From Microbulbifer sp. GL-2 (GTDB lineage Bacteria > Pseudomonadota > Gammaproteobacteria > Pseudomonadales > Cellvibrionaceae), in the NCBI RefSeq assembly GCF_007183175.1, contig NZ_AP019807.1, forward strand, positions 1,429,001-1,493,000: 64,000 nt of DNA, read 5' to 3'. The notes under the pieces were generated by a model that made no database searches, had not been told where the DNA came from, and saw only the letters and a program-made list of their open reading frames with translations. A program made the translations under genes and the position numbers. This document shows positions 52,655 through 61,473 of this stretch, piece by piece (position 1 is the stretch's first letter; each line of letters starts with the position of its first letter).

Positions 52655-53548
52655 TTATACCGCTATCAAGTAGTGATCTAATAACATAATACAAAATAGT
52701 GCCATCAAATAAATGATGGAGTACTTAAAGGTCTCAATTCCCGCATTTGGATCACGTCCACGTAGCATTACCAAGCTCCAGTAGACAAAACCCAGACCGA
52801 GTACCACTGCCCCCAGTAGATAAAGCCAACCCAACATAGCTGTAGCAAAAGGTAGGAGGCTCACTGCAAATAAAATTAATGTATAGAGTAGGATATGCAG
52901 GTTGGTATAGGGTACACCATGAGTGACAGGAAGCATGGGAACATTAGCTCTGGCATAATCATCCTTTCTATGCACAGCAAGCGCCCAAAAATGCGGCGGA
53001 GTCCAGGCAAAGATAATAAGTACAAGCAACAGAGCATGTCCATGGATTTCACCTGTAACTGCTGTCCAACCCAATAAAGGTGGTGCCGCTCCAGCCAGAC
53101 CGCCAATTACAATATTCTGTGGCGTAGCGTGCTTCAAAAACATGGTGTAGATCACTGCATAGCCTAGCAATGATATGAGAGTCAGCCATGCTGTTAACAC
53201 ATTTACAAACACCATAAGAACAGTCATGCCAAGGATACCAAGCACCAAGGCAAATATTAGGGCTTTACGGGGTTCCAACCTGCCTTTCGCCACAGGACGG
53301 TTACTGGTACGCGCCATTTTTTTGTCAATATACCGATCAACCAGATGATTAACCGTTGCTGCACTACCGGCACAAAGTGCAATACCTATATTCCCCAGTA
53401 ATAGAATATCAAGGGGCACCATACCCGGTACTGCTAGTAACATACCGATTACCGAGGTAAGTATCATCAACATCACTACCCGGGGTTTGGTTAGTTCGTA
53501 ATAATCGCGCCAGCTTGTCGAGCTTACTTCGGCAGTTTGTATCGTCAT
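52655..53548 (-). CDS. ctaB: Protoheme IX farnesyltransferase (heme O synthase)
   Basis: 297 aa UbiA-type prenyltransferase, about nine helices. First Asp motif NHLVDRYIDKKMARTSNRPV and second VHRKDDYARANVPMLP are canonical for CtaB/CyoE. Converts heme B to heme O for the aa3 oxidase. It lies between ctaA and the Sco gene, the Pseudomonas order. Confidence 0.95.
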   Translation of the reverse strand: MTIQTAEVSSTSWRDYYELTKPRVVMLMILTSVIGMLLAVPGMVPLDILLLGNIGIALCAGSAATVNHLVDRYIDKKMARTSNRPVAKGRLEPRKALIFALVLGILGMTVLMVFVNVLTAWLTLISLLGYAVIYTMFLKHATPQNIVIGGLAGAAPPLLGWTAVTGEIHGHALLLVLIIFAWTPPHFWALAVHRKDDYARANVPMLPVTHGVPYTNLHILLYTLILFAVSLLPFATAMLGWLYLLGAVVLGLGFVYWSLVMLRGRDPNAGIETFKYSIIYLMALFCIMLLDHYLIAV

Positions 53549-53593
53549 ATTTTTTTCGTTCCTATATCTTCCTTGATATCAAGCTTGGTTTAG

Positions 53594-54682
53594 TTACTGT
53601 TCGCCGGTCATTACCGCGCCTGGTAATACAGGGTCGATTTTTATAGTTTTCTCTTCAACTTCTATCGGTTGAGCAACCTGTATTCGATAGCAAAAAGTAA
53701 AAATAGTTAATAGTAACAAGGCAGCACCTGCATTGTGTGCCACAGCGATAGGTAGAGGCAGAAACATAATGACATTTGCGATCCCCAGCCCCACCTGTAT
53801 CATCAAAACTCCACTCAATACCATTGCCCATCGCCTCCAGCCCAGCTTCCAGGTTAACAGTGCCAAGTAAATCACCATTAATGTCACAAATAGCGCACCA
53901 ATACGATGACTTAGGTGGATAGCTGTACGCGCATCACTCTCCAAAGCCCCGCCCAGATAGTTAGGACCTATTTTTTGAACAAAGTTAAATCCAGCCTGAA
54001 AGTCGGCTTGCGGCCACCATTTTCCATGGCACGTGGGAAAGTCTGGACATGCAAGTGCTGCATAGTTAGAGCTGGTCCACCCACCCAAAGCGATTTGCAG
54101 TACTACAACTGTTACTGTCAGAAAGGCAAGGGGCCGTAAGTTCTGTAAAGCGCGGTATTTTTTTGTAGAAACATAATTAGTCCTACTATTCATACGCTCT
54201 GCGAGTAGCCATAACATGGAAAGGGTGGCCATGCCCCCCAGTAAATGTGCGGTGACTACCTGTGGCCAAAGTTTCAGAGTTACGGTCCACATACCAAAAG
54301 CTGCTTGTAAAACTATCAGTGCCAATAAGATATGTGTTTGTTTGAAAGTGCGCTGATCGGGGTTACGCCATGAAAGATAAGTTAAAGTGGCAACCAGTAA
54401 CAACAAGACGCCGGCAAAATAACGATGTACCATCTCTGGCCATGTTTTGCTGACATCAACAGGAGCATCCGGAAAGGCGCTATTGGCTGTTTGAATTTCA
54501 TGAACTTCATCTGGCCAAGTCAAATGCCCGTAGCAACCAGGCCAGTCCGGGCAACCCAGACCTGCATCCACTAACCTGGTGAATGCTCCTAAAACAACCA
54601 CCACCACAGCGAGGATACACCCACCTACTGCCAATCTGAAACGCCAGCCATAGCTTGGCCGTTGATTATTTTCCCGATGCAT
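53594..54682 (-). CDS. ctaA: Heme A synthase (CtaA/COX15)
   Basis: 362 aa from ATG 54682, which has AGGGAG 6 bases upstream; an ATG at 54703 is in frame but overlaps the previous gene and has no ribosome site. Eight helices; VLGAFTRLVDAGLGCPDWPGCYG and the later LGGWTSSNYAALACPDFPTCHG show the duplicated four-helix unit with paired Cys, and heme-ligating His are in WPEMVHRYFAG and AIHLSHRIGALF. Oxidises heme O to heme A. Confidence 0.95.
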   Translation of the reverse strand: MHRENNQRPSYGWRFRLAVGGCILAVVVVVLGAFTRLVDAGLGCPDWPGCYGHLTWPDEVHEIQTANSAFPDAPVDVSKTWPEMVHRYFAGVLLLLVATLTYLSWRNPDQRTFKQTHILLALIVLQAAFGMWTVTLKLWPQVVTAHLLGGMATLSMLWLLAERMNSRTNYVSTKKYRALQNLRPLAFLTVTVVVLQIALGGWTSSNYAALACPDFPTCHGKWWPQADFQAGFNFVQKIGPNYLGGALESDARTAIHLSHRIGALFVTLMVIYLALLTWKLGWRRWAMVLSGVLMIQVGLGIANVIMFLPLPIAVAHNAGAALLLLTIFTFCYRIQVAQPIEVEEKTIKIDPVLPGAVMTGEQ

Positions 54683-54692
54683 ATCATTCTCC

Positions 54693-55334
54693 CTATTTTT
54701 CATAGGAGTACTTCAGCAAGCGTTTAATATCTTTCAGTAACTGGTTACCACTATGATGATTATCGTAAGCCATCATTGCGAACCCCTCTTGATCGATCAG
54801 TATCGCTCTAACTGCTGCCACATCTTGATGAGCCGTCAGTTCCTGTAAAGTTCTGATGTTTTCTTCACTTAACTCCAAAATTTTTAGGCGCGGATGTTCA
54901 ATCTTAATTTTTTCCTGTTTATCTACAGGCATTGGAGCACCTGTAATCAGGAGCCGTTCGACACGATTTGCTTTCTCCCCAAGACGAATATGTACCTGCC
55001 GGCTTGTATACAAGAGTTTTTCACATTCTTCTTTGCATCCAGATTCGCTTAGAATCAGGTATCGCCACTTTGGTGATGTATTACTTAACAGGTTTGTTTC
55101 TTCACCCTGATAGTTAATTTTAAGTTCATTAATTTTTACAGGCGGTTGCAGTAAATTTCCCTGGTTAATGGTCCCAGAAGGAACTCCCATACCGGTATAA
55201 AAAACGATATATGCTGCAACCATTGGCAACAGAACAGAGGCCATAATAGAAACACCCTGAAATTTTCTGGAACTCAAAGGTGCCCTATCTCCACTGGTAC
55301 TTTCAGTAATGGAGGCCTGCTCTTTTTTTTCCAT
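54693..55334 (-). CDS. Cox-cluster membrane-anchored thioredoxin/Sco-like protein
   Basis: 213 aa, with an N-terminal charged tail, one helix (SIMASVLLPMVAAYIVFYTG) and an extracytoplasmic domain. LILSESGCKEECEKLLYTSR has a Cys-x3-Cys at the place where Sco proteins have CPDVC, and the following RVERLLITGAP strand also follows the Sco pattern. A gene of this kind lies between SURF1 and ctaA in Pseudomonas (unnamed there). Probably a copper or thiol factor for oxidase assembly. Confidence 0.65.
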   Translation of the reverse strand: MEKKEQASITESTSGDRAPLSSRKFQGVSIMASVLLPMVAAYIVFYTGMGVPSGTINQGNLLQPPVKINELKINYQGEETNLLSNTSPKWRYLILSESGCKEECEKLLYTSRQVHIRLGEKANRVERLLITGAPMPVDKQEKIKIEHPRLKILELSEENIRTLQELTAHQDVAAVRAILIDQEGFAMMAYDNHHSGNQLLKDIKRLLKYSYEK

Positions 55335-55346
55335 AACAACAATCCC

Positions 55347-56093
55347 TCAATTATTTTTACTTATTATATTTCTGGTGATCCTGGCAAAATTAGTAGCAGT
55401 AAACATCCACAGCATTACTAGGACTATTGCCATGGCAAACCACTGCATCGAATATGCTCTGTGGCGTTCTGCACTGCTACTGATTAAATTCCACTCTGTT
55501 AAAAACACTGAAATTGAATCTGAACTGAGTCTGACACTCCAGTGATCCTCATACAGATCTAATTCTTTGGTGAACTGACTGTCAAGAGATTGTATTCGCT
55601 GACCGCCTTTTTTTTCTTGGCGTTTTCCTGAATTAATTTTGTTAACCGGGTAGAGAAATCCTATGATTCTAATTACTTCCTTTGGATAGGTAATTTCTGG
55701 AAAAATTTCTCGATCTTCAGCCAATGGAATCCAACCTCGATTAACTAACCACCGCTTATTGTCGGAAGTAAAAACCTGTAATACTTCATAACCCGCTCTT
55801 CCATTTCGAGTGCGATTATCCAGGAAGTAATATTCGTCCATATATTTCCCAGTCAAACCTATCGGCATAAAGCGTTTAAAGTCCAAATCTTCATCAGGAG
55901 TAACAGGTTGTGACGACAACCTGGTATCGATCTCAACAAGAATATCATCTTTAATTTCAGCTCGTTCTAACTGCCAAAAACCCAGCGAGATTAAGACGGG
56001 AAAAATTCCTACAGAAAAGAGGGTTATAGGCCAGTTACGAATCAGTGGTACACTGTTTTTTTTCGCAGAAACTGATGGTATCTCTACTCTCAT
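55347..56093 (-). CDS. SURF1 family cytochrome oxidase assembly protein
   Basis: 248 aa with the SURF1 plan: an N-terminal helix (ITLFSVGIFPVLISLGFWQLERA), a periplasmic domain with YFLDNRTRNGRAGYEVLQVF and WLVNRGWIPL, then a C-terminal helix (RAYSMQWFAMAIVLVMLW). SURF1 helps insert heme a3 into subunit I. The gene is 12 bases upstream of the Sco-like gene. AT-rich like the rest of this assembly half. Confidence 0.93.
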   Translation of the reverse strand: MRVEIPSVSAKKNSVPLIRNWPITLFSVGIFPVLISLGFWQLERAEIKDDILVEIDTRLSSQPVTPDEDLDFKRFMPIGLTGKYMDEYYFLDNRTRNGRAGYEVLQVFTSDNKRWLVNRGWIPLAEDREIFPEITYPKEVIRIIGFLYPVNKINSGKRQEKKGGQRIQSLDSQFTKELDLYEDHWSVRLSSDSISVFLTEWNLISSSAERHRAYSMQWFAMAIVLVMLWMFTATNFARITRNIISKNN

Positions 56094-56125
56094 GCGCTAC
56101 TACATCACTGATGGTAAATAATAAT

Positions 56126-56350
56126 ATGTGGCTGAAAATCGTTATTGTGGCACTATTCATTGCAGTACTGGTCAGCCTTTCCAGTGCTTTGTTTTTCCTG
56201 CTTCGGGATATGGGGACCCCTCAATCAAAGCGAACTCTTTATGCTCTAGGGATCCGAATTTCACTCGCAGTCTTGCTTTTGTTGGCTATATGGTATGGAT
56301 TCGAAAGTGGCATCCTGGTCAAAAGCGCACCATGGGCAGACAAATATTGA
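56126..56350 (+). CDS. DUF2909 twin-transmembrane protein
   Basis: 74 aa from ATG 56126 (MWLKIVIVALFIAVLVSLSS); MVNNNMWLK from 56111 is possible. Two helices separated by FFLLRDMGTPQSKRTLYALGIR, the DUF2909 pattern. It is on the plus strand, between ctaE and SURF1, both on the minus strand, as in Pseudomonas. Function unknown, presumably linked to oxidase. Confidence 0.85.
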   Translation: MWLKIVIVALFIAVLVSLSSALFFLLRDMGTPQSKRTLYALGIRISLAVLLLLAIWYGFESGILVKSAPWADKY

Positions 56351-56403
56351 TTTTTTGACCCACCCCAAATAATTTATCGCGGTGGGTCGTAAATAATTAT
56401 TTA

Positions 56404-57294
56404 TTAAGCACCAAGAACATATACAAATATAAAGAGACCGACCCAAACAACATCTACAAAGTGCCAGTACCAACTTGCTGCTTCAAAACCAAAGTGATCG
56501 TCAGGCTTAAAATGTTGTGCGATAACGGATCGCAACAACATAATTAGCAACATGATGGTTCCCAAGGTCACGTGAACACCATGGAAACCTGTCAGCATAA
56601 AAAAGGTGGTACCGTAAATTCCTGACTCCAGGGTAAGCCCTAAATGCTGATAAGCTTCATAGTATTCCTTAGCCTGAAGATATAGGAATACACCGCCAAG
56701 AACTACAGTGCCACCTAACCACATATTGAATTTTCTGCGCTCTCCTTTTTTTAGGAAAACATGGGCAAAATGAACTGTAACACTGGAAGTTAGCAGGATG
56801 ATTGTATTCCATAATGGAAGGTGCCAAGGATCAATAACATCTTTTGGACCAATAAATTTTGCCGTATCACCGTGGGCTGCTGCATCTGGTGTTACATAGA
56901 GAGGCCAGGAATTTTCGAATCCTTCCCATAACATATTGGAAATTCCATTATCTCCTTCTCCTGCTAACCATGGCACGGAGAAGTTCCTTATGTAGTACAG
57001 TGCTCCAAAGAATGCTGCAAAAAACATAACTTCTGAGAAAATAAACCATCCCATTCCCCAAACATATGATCGCTTCAACTGCTCACTGTTCAGGCCAGCC
57101 ATATTTTCCTTAATAACTGCAGCAAACCAAAACCACAATACGGCGGACAGGGTGAGCGCTCCGATAAAGAAAATGTAGGAGCTTCCACCATTGATCCAAT
57201 TCGCAGCACCAAAGGCAATCAAAAACAAACCGATGGTGGCAAATATCGGCAGCTTAGATTGTTCTGGTACATAATAACTGCTTTCGGTAGCCAT
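56404..57294 (-). CDS. ctaE: Cytochrome c oxidase subunit III
   Basis: 296 aa from ATG 57294, with GAGAGGG 8 bases before it; the frame is open further upstream inside ctaG. Seven helices, the typical AAFFGALYYIRNFSVPW, MLTGFHGVHVTLGTIML and terminal SWYWHFVDVVWVGLFIFVYV. Stabilises subunits I-II; no metal centre. Ends about 50 bases before the convergent DUF2909 gene. Confidence 0.95.
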   Translation of the reverse strand: MATESSYYVPEQSKLPIFATIGLFLIAFGAANWINGGSSYIFFIGALTLSAVLWFWFAAVIKENMAGLNSEQLKRSYVWGMGWFIFSEVMFFAAFFGALYYIRNFSVPWLAGEGDNGISNMLWEGFENSWPLYVTPDAAAHGDTAKFIGPKDVIDPWHLPLWNTIILLTSSVTVHFAHVFLKKGERRKFNMWLGGTVVLGGVFLYLQAKEYYEAYQHLGLTLESGIYGTTFFMLTGFHGVHVTLGTIMLLIMLLRSVIAQHFKPDDHFGFEAASWYWHFVDVVWVGLFIFVYVLGA

Positions 57295-57298
57295 ATGT

Positions 57299-57871
57299 TT
57301 ATCCCTCTCGAGCGGGTTCGGCATTATTCTTATCGATATTTTTAGAGATTCTTTCCGTAACATCGAACAGCGTATAGGAAAGGGTTATGGTATTAACATT
57401 TTTTGGAATATCTGGGTCGACAATAAATCTCAGCGGTAAATCTGCTTTCTCTCCCGCCTTAAGAACCTGCTGATTAAAACAAAAACACTCAGTTTTGTGG
57501 AAATATTCAGCAGCCTTGAATGGCACAAGGCTCGGAATAGCCTGACCAATCATATCTCTTTCTGTAGGGTTGAAGGCCAAAAATACAGTGTCCATGACCT
57601 CACCTGGGTGTACCTCTACCGACATTACGCTGGGAGAAAACTTCCATGGCATATTGTCATTATTACTCGCTACAAATTGGACGGTGATGAATCTACTGGT
57701 ATCAATTGCAGCGGGTACCGCCTCATAACGCGCGCCGGTTTTTCCGTTAAGTCCAGTAATTTCACAGAAAGCATCATACAAAGGCGGCATCACGAAAATT
57801 GCGAATACCAACATGCTGGCGGCTAGCGCCAGCAATTTAGTTGTTATCTTGATGTTTTCACTAATTTTCAT
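57299..57871 (-). CDS. ctaG: Cytochrome c oxidase assembly protein CtaG (Cox11)
   Basis: 190 aa. An N-terminal helix (LLALAASMLVFAIFVMPPLYDAFC), then an immunoglobulin-like domain with copper motif TECFCFNQQ (CFCF) and LPLRFIVDPDIP. Inserts copper into the CuB site of subunit I. Between ctaD (14 bases upstream) and ctaE (4 bases downstream). Confidence 0.95.
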   Translation of the reverse strand: MKISENIKITTKLLALAASMLVFAIFVMPPLYDAFCEITGLNGKTGARYEAVPAAIDTSRFITVQFVASNNDNMPWKFSPSVMSVEVHPGEVMDTVFLAFNPTERDMIGQAIPSLVPFKAAEYFHKTECFCFNQQVLKAGEKADLPLRFIVDPDIPKNVNTITLSYTLFDVTERISKNIDKNNAEPAREG

Positions 57872-57885
57872 CAGTTATTCAACTG

Positions 57886-59436
57886 TCAACGGACAACTGG
57901 AGGTGTGCTGAATGTGTGGTAGGGGGCTGGTGACGGTACTGTCCATTCCAATCCCTGAGGATTTTCCCAAACTTGCTCAGTCGCCTTTTTGCCTCCCATT
58001 ACCGTACGAACTACGTTAAACAGGAAGACCACCTGTGCGGCACCAAAAAGGAAAGCTCCCATACTGGCCATCTGATTAAAATCGGCAAACTGCAAGGCAT
58101 AATCTGGAATTCTTCTGGGCATACCGGCAAGCCCTACAAAATGCATTGGGAAGAATGTCAGATTCAAACCAATAAACGCCAACCAGAAGTGAACCTTCCC
58201 CATGGTTTCGTTGTACATATTTCCAGTCCATTTAGGCAGCCAGTAATATACAGCCGCTGTAATGGAGAAAATCGCACCAGGAACCAGTACATAATGGAAA
58301 TGAGCCACCACAAAATAGGTGTCGTGGTATTGGAAGTCCGCCGGAGCGATTGCCAACATCAGACCCGAGAAACCTCCAATCGCAAATAATATGATAAATG
58401 CGATTGCAAATAACATCGGGGTTTCAAAGGTCATAGACCCACGGAACATTGTGGAGACCCAGTTGAAAATCTTCACTCCAGTGGGCACGGAAATGAGCAT
58501 AGTGGCATACATAAAGAACAGCTCTCCAGCAATCGGCATGCCCACTGTAAACATATGGTGCGCCCACACGATCATGCTCAGAAAAGCAATCGCTGCCGTG
58601 GCATATACCATTGAGCTATAGCCAAACAATGGCTTGCGAGCAAAGGTCGGAATAATCGCGGAGATAATACCGAATGCCGGTAAAATCATAATGTACACTT
58701 CGGGATGCCCAAAGAACCAGAATACATGCTGGAACAAAACCGGATCTCCACCACCGGCAGCACTAAAGAAGCTGGTACCAAAGTGAATATCCATCAGCAT
58801 CATGGTGACCACACCGGCTAGCACGGGCATCACCGCGATTAAAAGGTAGGCTGTGATCAGCCATGTCCATACGAACAACGGCATTTTCATCAACGTCATA
58901 CCAGGTGCACGCATATTCAAAATTGTGGCAATAATATTGATTGCCCCCATGATTGATGAAGCACCGAGGATATGCACCGAAAAAATAAAAAATGTCACAC
59001 TCGGAGGCGCATATTCGGTGGATAGTGGAGCGTAAAAAGTCCAACCAAAATTTGGGGCGCCTCCTTCCATAAATAGTGTGGATATAAGCATCGCGAAGCC
59101 AAATGGCAATATCCAGAAACTCCAGTTATTCATTCTCGGCAAAGCCATATCTGGAGCGCCGATCATCATCGGAACCATCCAGTTGGCAAGCCCCACAAAT
59201 GCAGGCATAACTGCACCAAACACCATGATCAGGCCATGCATTGTGGTCATTTGATTAAAGAATTCCGGCTGCACAATCTGCAGGCCGGGCTCAAACAGTT
59301 CGGCGCGAATCACCAGCGCCATACACCCGCCCAGTAAAAACATTGCAAAACTAAACCACAGGTACAAAGTACCGATGTCTTTATGATTTGTGGTGTAAAG
59401 CCACCGCTTTAATCCAGCTTGAGGACCATGTGCCAT
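57886..59436 (-). CDS. ctaD: Cytochrome c oxidase subunit I (aa3 type)
   Basis: 516 aa, twelve helices. MTTMHGLIMVFGAVMPAFVG (heme a His), FWFFGHPEVYIMILPAFGII (CuB His and cross-linked Tyr), VWAHHMFTVGM (two CuB His) and DTYFVVAHFHYVL (heme a3/a His) are intact, so this is a proton-pumping heme-copper oxidase of A-type. Catalyses O2 reduction with subunit II. It lies 20 bases after ctaC. Confidence 0.98.
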   Translation of the reverse strand: MAHGPQAGLKRWLYTTNHKDIGTLYLWFSFAMFLLGGCMALVIRAELFEPGLQIVQPEFFNQMTTMHGLIMVFGAVMPAFVGLANWMVPMMIGAPDMALPRMNNWSFWILPFGFAMLISTLFMEGGAPNFGWTFYAPLSTEYAPPSVTFFIFSVHILGASSIMGAINIIATILNMRAPGMTLMKMPLFVWTWLITAYLLIAVMPVLAGVVTMMLMDIHFGTSFFSAAGGGDPVLFQHVFWFFGHPEVYIMILPAFGIISAIIPTFARKPLFGYSSMVYATAAIAFLSMIVWAHHMFTVGMPIAGELFFMYATMLISVPTGVKIFNWVSTMFRGSMTFETPMLFAIAFIILFAIGGFSGLMLAIAPADFQYHDTYFVVAHFHYVLVPGAIFSITAAVYYWLPKWTGNMYNETMGKVHFWLAFIGLNLTFFPMHFVGLAGMPRRIPDYALQFADFNQMASMGAFLFGAAQVVFLFNVVRTVMGGKKATEQVWENPQGLEWTVPSPAPYHTFSTPPVVR

Positions 59437-59456
59437 GCTAAATTTCCTCCGGACGC

Positions 59457-60602
59457 TTACTGCTTATTCTTGAAGTTGAGGATGTCAACGGGCTGAACCG
59501 TGTCGCCCATTTCGTTGCCGAAGGCATTGCGTTGATAAGTAATTACCGCCGCAAGATCTACTTCAGACAACTGCTCTCCAAATGCCTGCATGGCCGGGTT
59601 TACCTGAGAACCGTCAATAACGATGTTCAGATGGCTATTCAGCGGGCCTGTTGCGATTTTTGATCCAGCTATGGCCGGGAATACACCGGGTACACCCTTC
59701 CCATTCGCTTGATGACAGGCAGCACAGGCACGGTTGTATACCTTTTCCCCCTGGGCAAACAGTTCGTCAAAGGTAAAGTTTTTCTCGGTCAGCTTGCGCA
59801 TTTTTGCTGCCGCTGCCGCCCGACTGCCGAGCCAGGCGGTGTACTCCGCCTCCGGTACCGCCTTGATAACTATCGGCATAAACCCATGGTCTTTGCCGCA
59901 CAATTCTGCGCATTGCCCGCGGTAAATGCCCGGTTCCTCAATACGTGTCCAGGATTCATTGATAAATCCCGGTATCGCATCCTTTTTGACTGCCAGATCC
60001 GGCACCCACCAGGCATGGATTACGTCATTAGCGGTGATCAGGAAGCGAATTTTTTTCTTGATGGGAACTACCAGGGGCTCATCCACTTCAAGTAAGTAGT
60101 TGGGTCCCTTGGGTTGCTCGTTATTGATCTGTGCACGGGGCGTGGATAGGTTGGAAAAGAAAGAGACATCTGAGCCTAGATAGTCGTACTTCCACTTCCA
60201 CTGGTACCCGGTAATCATGATATCCAGGTCTGACTTGTCCGTATCATAAATATCGTACAAGGTTTTGGTGGCCGGAATTGCCATCAGGATCAGAATAACG
60301 GTGGGAATGATCGTCCACACCAGCTCGACTGCAGTACTCTCATGAAATTGCGCAGCCTGGTACCCTTTATTTTTGCGGTGCCGCCACATGCTATAAAACA
60401 TGACGCCAAACACCAGGACACCTATGACTACACATATCCAAAAGATCAGCATGTGCAGTTCATAAGTGCTTTGGGCAACTTCCGTTACCCCTTTGGGCAT
60501 ATTGACCCCCCAGCGCTCAACAGCCTCATCTTCCGCCAGTACAGATTGGGCGGTCAGCGAAGCAGCCAGCAAGGCGAACAGCCGATCGAAGCCTCTCAAC
60601 AT
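59457..60602 (-). CDS. ctaC: Cytochrome c oxidase subunit II with C-terminal cytochrome c domain
   Basis: 381 aa. Signal peptide, two helices (residues 45-70 and 90-110), cupredoxin domain with CuA ligands in GQCAELCGKDHGFMPI and an upstream VIHAWWVP His, then a fused class I cytochrome c (RACAACHQANGKGVPG) near residue 295. This caa3-like arrangement receives electrons from soluble cytochromes. It is the first gene of the cox operon; the promoter must be in the 60603-61473 interval. Confidence 0.95.
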   Translation of the reverse strand: MLRGFDRLFALLAASLTAQSVLAEDEAVERWGVNMPKGVTEVAQSTYELHMLIFWICVVIGVLVFGVMFYSMWRHRKNKGYQAAQFHESTAVELVWTIIPTVILILMAIPATKTLYDIYDTDKSDLDIMITGYQWKWKYDYLGSDVSFFSNLSTPRAQINNEQPKGPNYLLEVDEPLVVPIKKKIRFLITANDVIHAWWVPDLAVKKDAIPGFINESWTRIEEPGIYRGQCAELCGKDHGFMPIVIKAVPEAEYTAWLGSRAAAAAKMRKLTEKNFTFDELFAQGEKVYNRACAACHQANGKGVPGVFPAIAGSKIATGPLNSHLNIVIDGSQVNPAMQAFGEQLSEVDLAAVITYQRNAFGNEMGDTVQPVDILNFKNKQ

Positions 60603-61473
60603 CGCCTACAGATCTCCGTGGTTGCGGGCTTCACTGGGAAACCCGTAATTTTATTTTGGCCGCCGGCCTTCACGGATAACTGAAATATCCTCGTACCGCA
60701 TAGCGGTACAAGATTAATTCCACACAAAAATTGTGGACATACTGTAGTAACACAAGACTACTTACACTGGGTAGAGAGATATCTCTACATTACCGCTGTC
60801 AGTGCAACTTGTTATTCTTAGTAAAAGATTTTTTTACTTCAGATGTCGTCGTCCGGAAGGTACAACCAACAACCTGTGTTTCTTATTTGTCGCAACTACT
60901 GCAGGTACAACAGGAACATATTGCTAGCGAAAAGTCAATTGGCCCTTATAGCGAAAAATTATGCTCAAACTTACGGACTTAGTAGGGAATTACGAATAAA
61001 TTTCATCAATTTATTGAGATGGCTTTACTAAAAAACGGCTCAGGTAAAGAGCCTTTGTCACAAGGCGATTTATTTGGCTAAATTTAACAATTACCCAGAG
61101 TCCTATCTCACAGTAAAATCTCTCAAGTGAACTGCATCAATCACCCGCTGAAAGCAATAATAAATATTTCAGAGTTTTTTCAATCAGGTAGCTCTAAGCC
61201 CTTAAGTTATAATCGACAGTTTAGTAACAAATGATTTACGCGTCATTTTGGTCTACTGTATTATCGATACTTCTCATGCCCCAGCATTGACACTGTCAAT
61301 GAAGTTCGTACCGGAATCCTCTATCCATCATGCCGTTCACTTATCGCTGCTGATTCCTGTGCGTTTTCATTCCTCATTGTTGGATCAAGCTATCGACGTA
61401 CTTTCAGCTACTAAACACGCGATATTCGAGTAGTTTCCCATATCGAAAAATAGTATTTTTTTGTGGTTTCCCT
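60603..61473. other. 871-base interval upstream of the cox operon
   Basis: No convincing gene on either strand; the few short open frames have no family features. Three dyads are visible within 60693-60786: GTACCGC-ATA-GCGGTAC (60693-60709), CCACA/TGTGG around 60720-60736, and the palindrome AGAGATATCTCT (60775-60786). They lie 90-185 bases before ctaC and could be operators. The region from 60800 to 61470 is AT-rich with nothing I can name. Confidence 0.5.

Noticed and set aside
60731..61433. Short plus-strand open frames upstream of the MATE gene
   Set aside because: Low-complexity, AT-driven frames without start context, conservation pattern or motifs.
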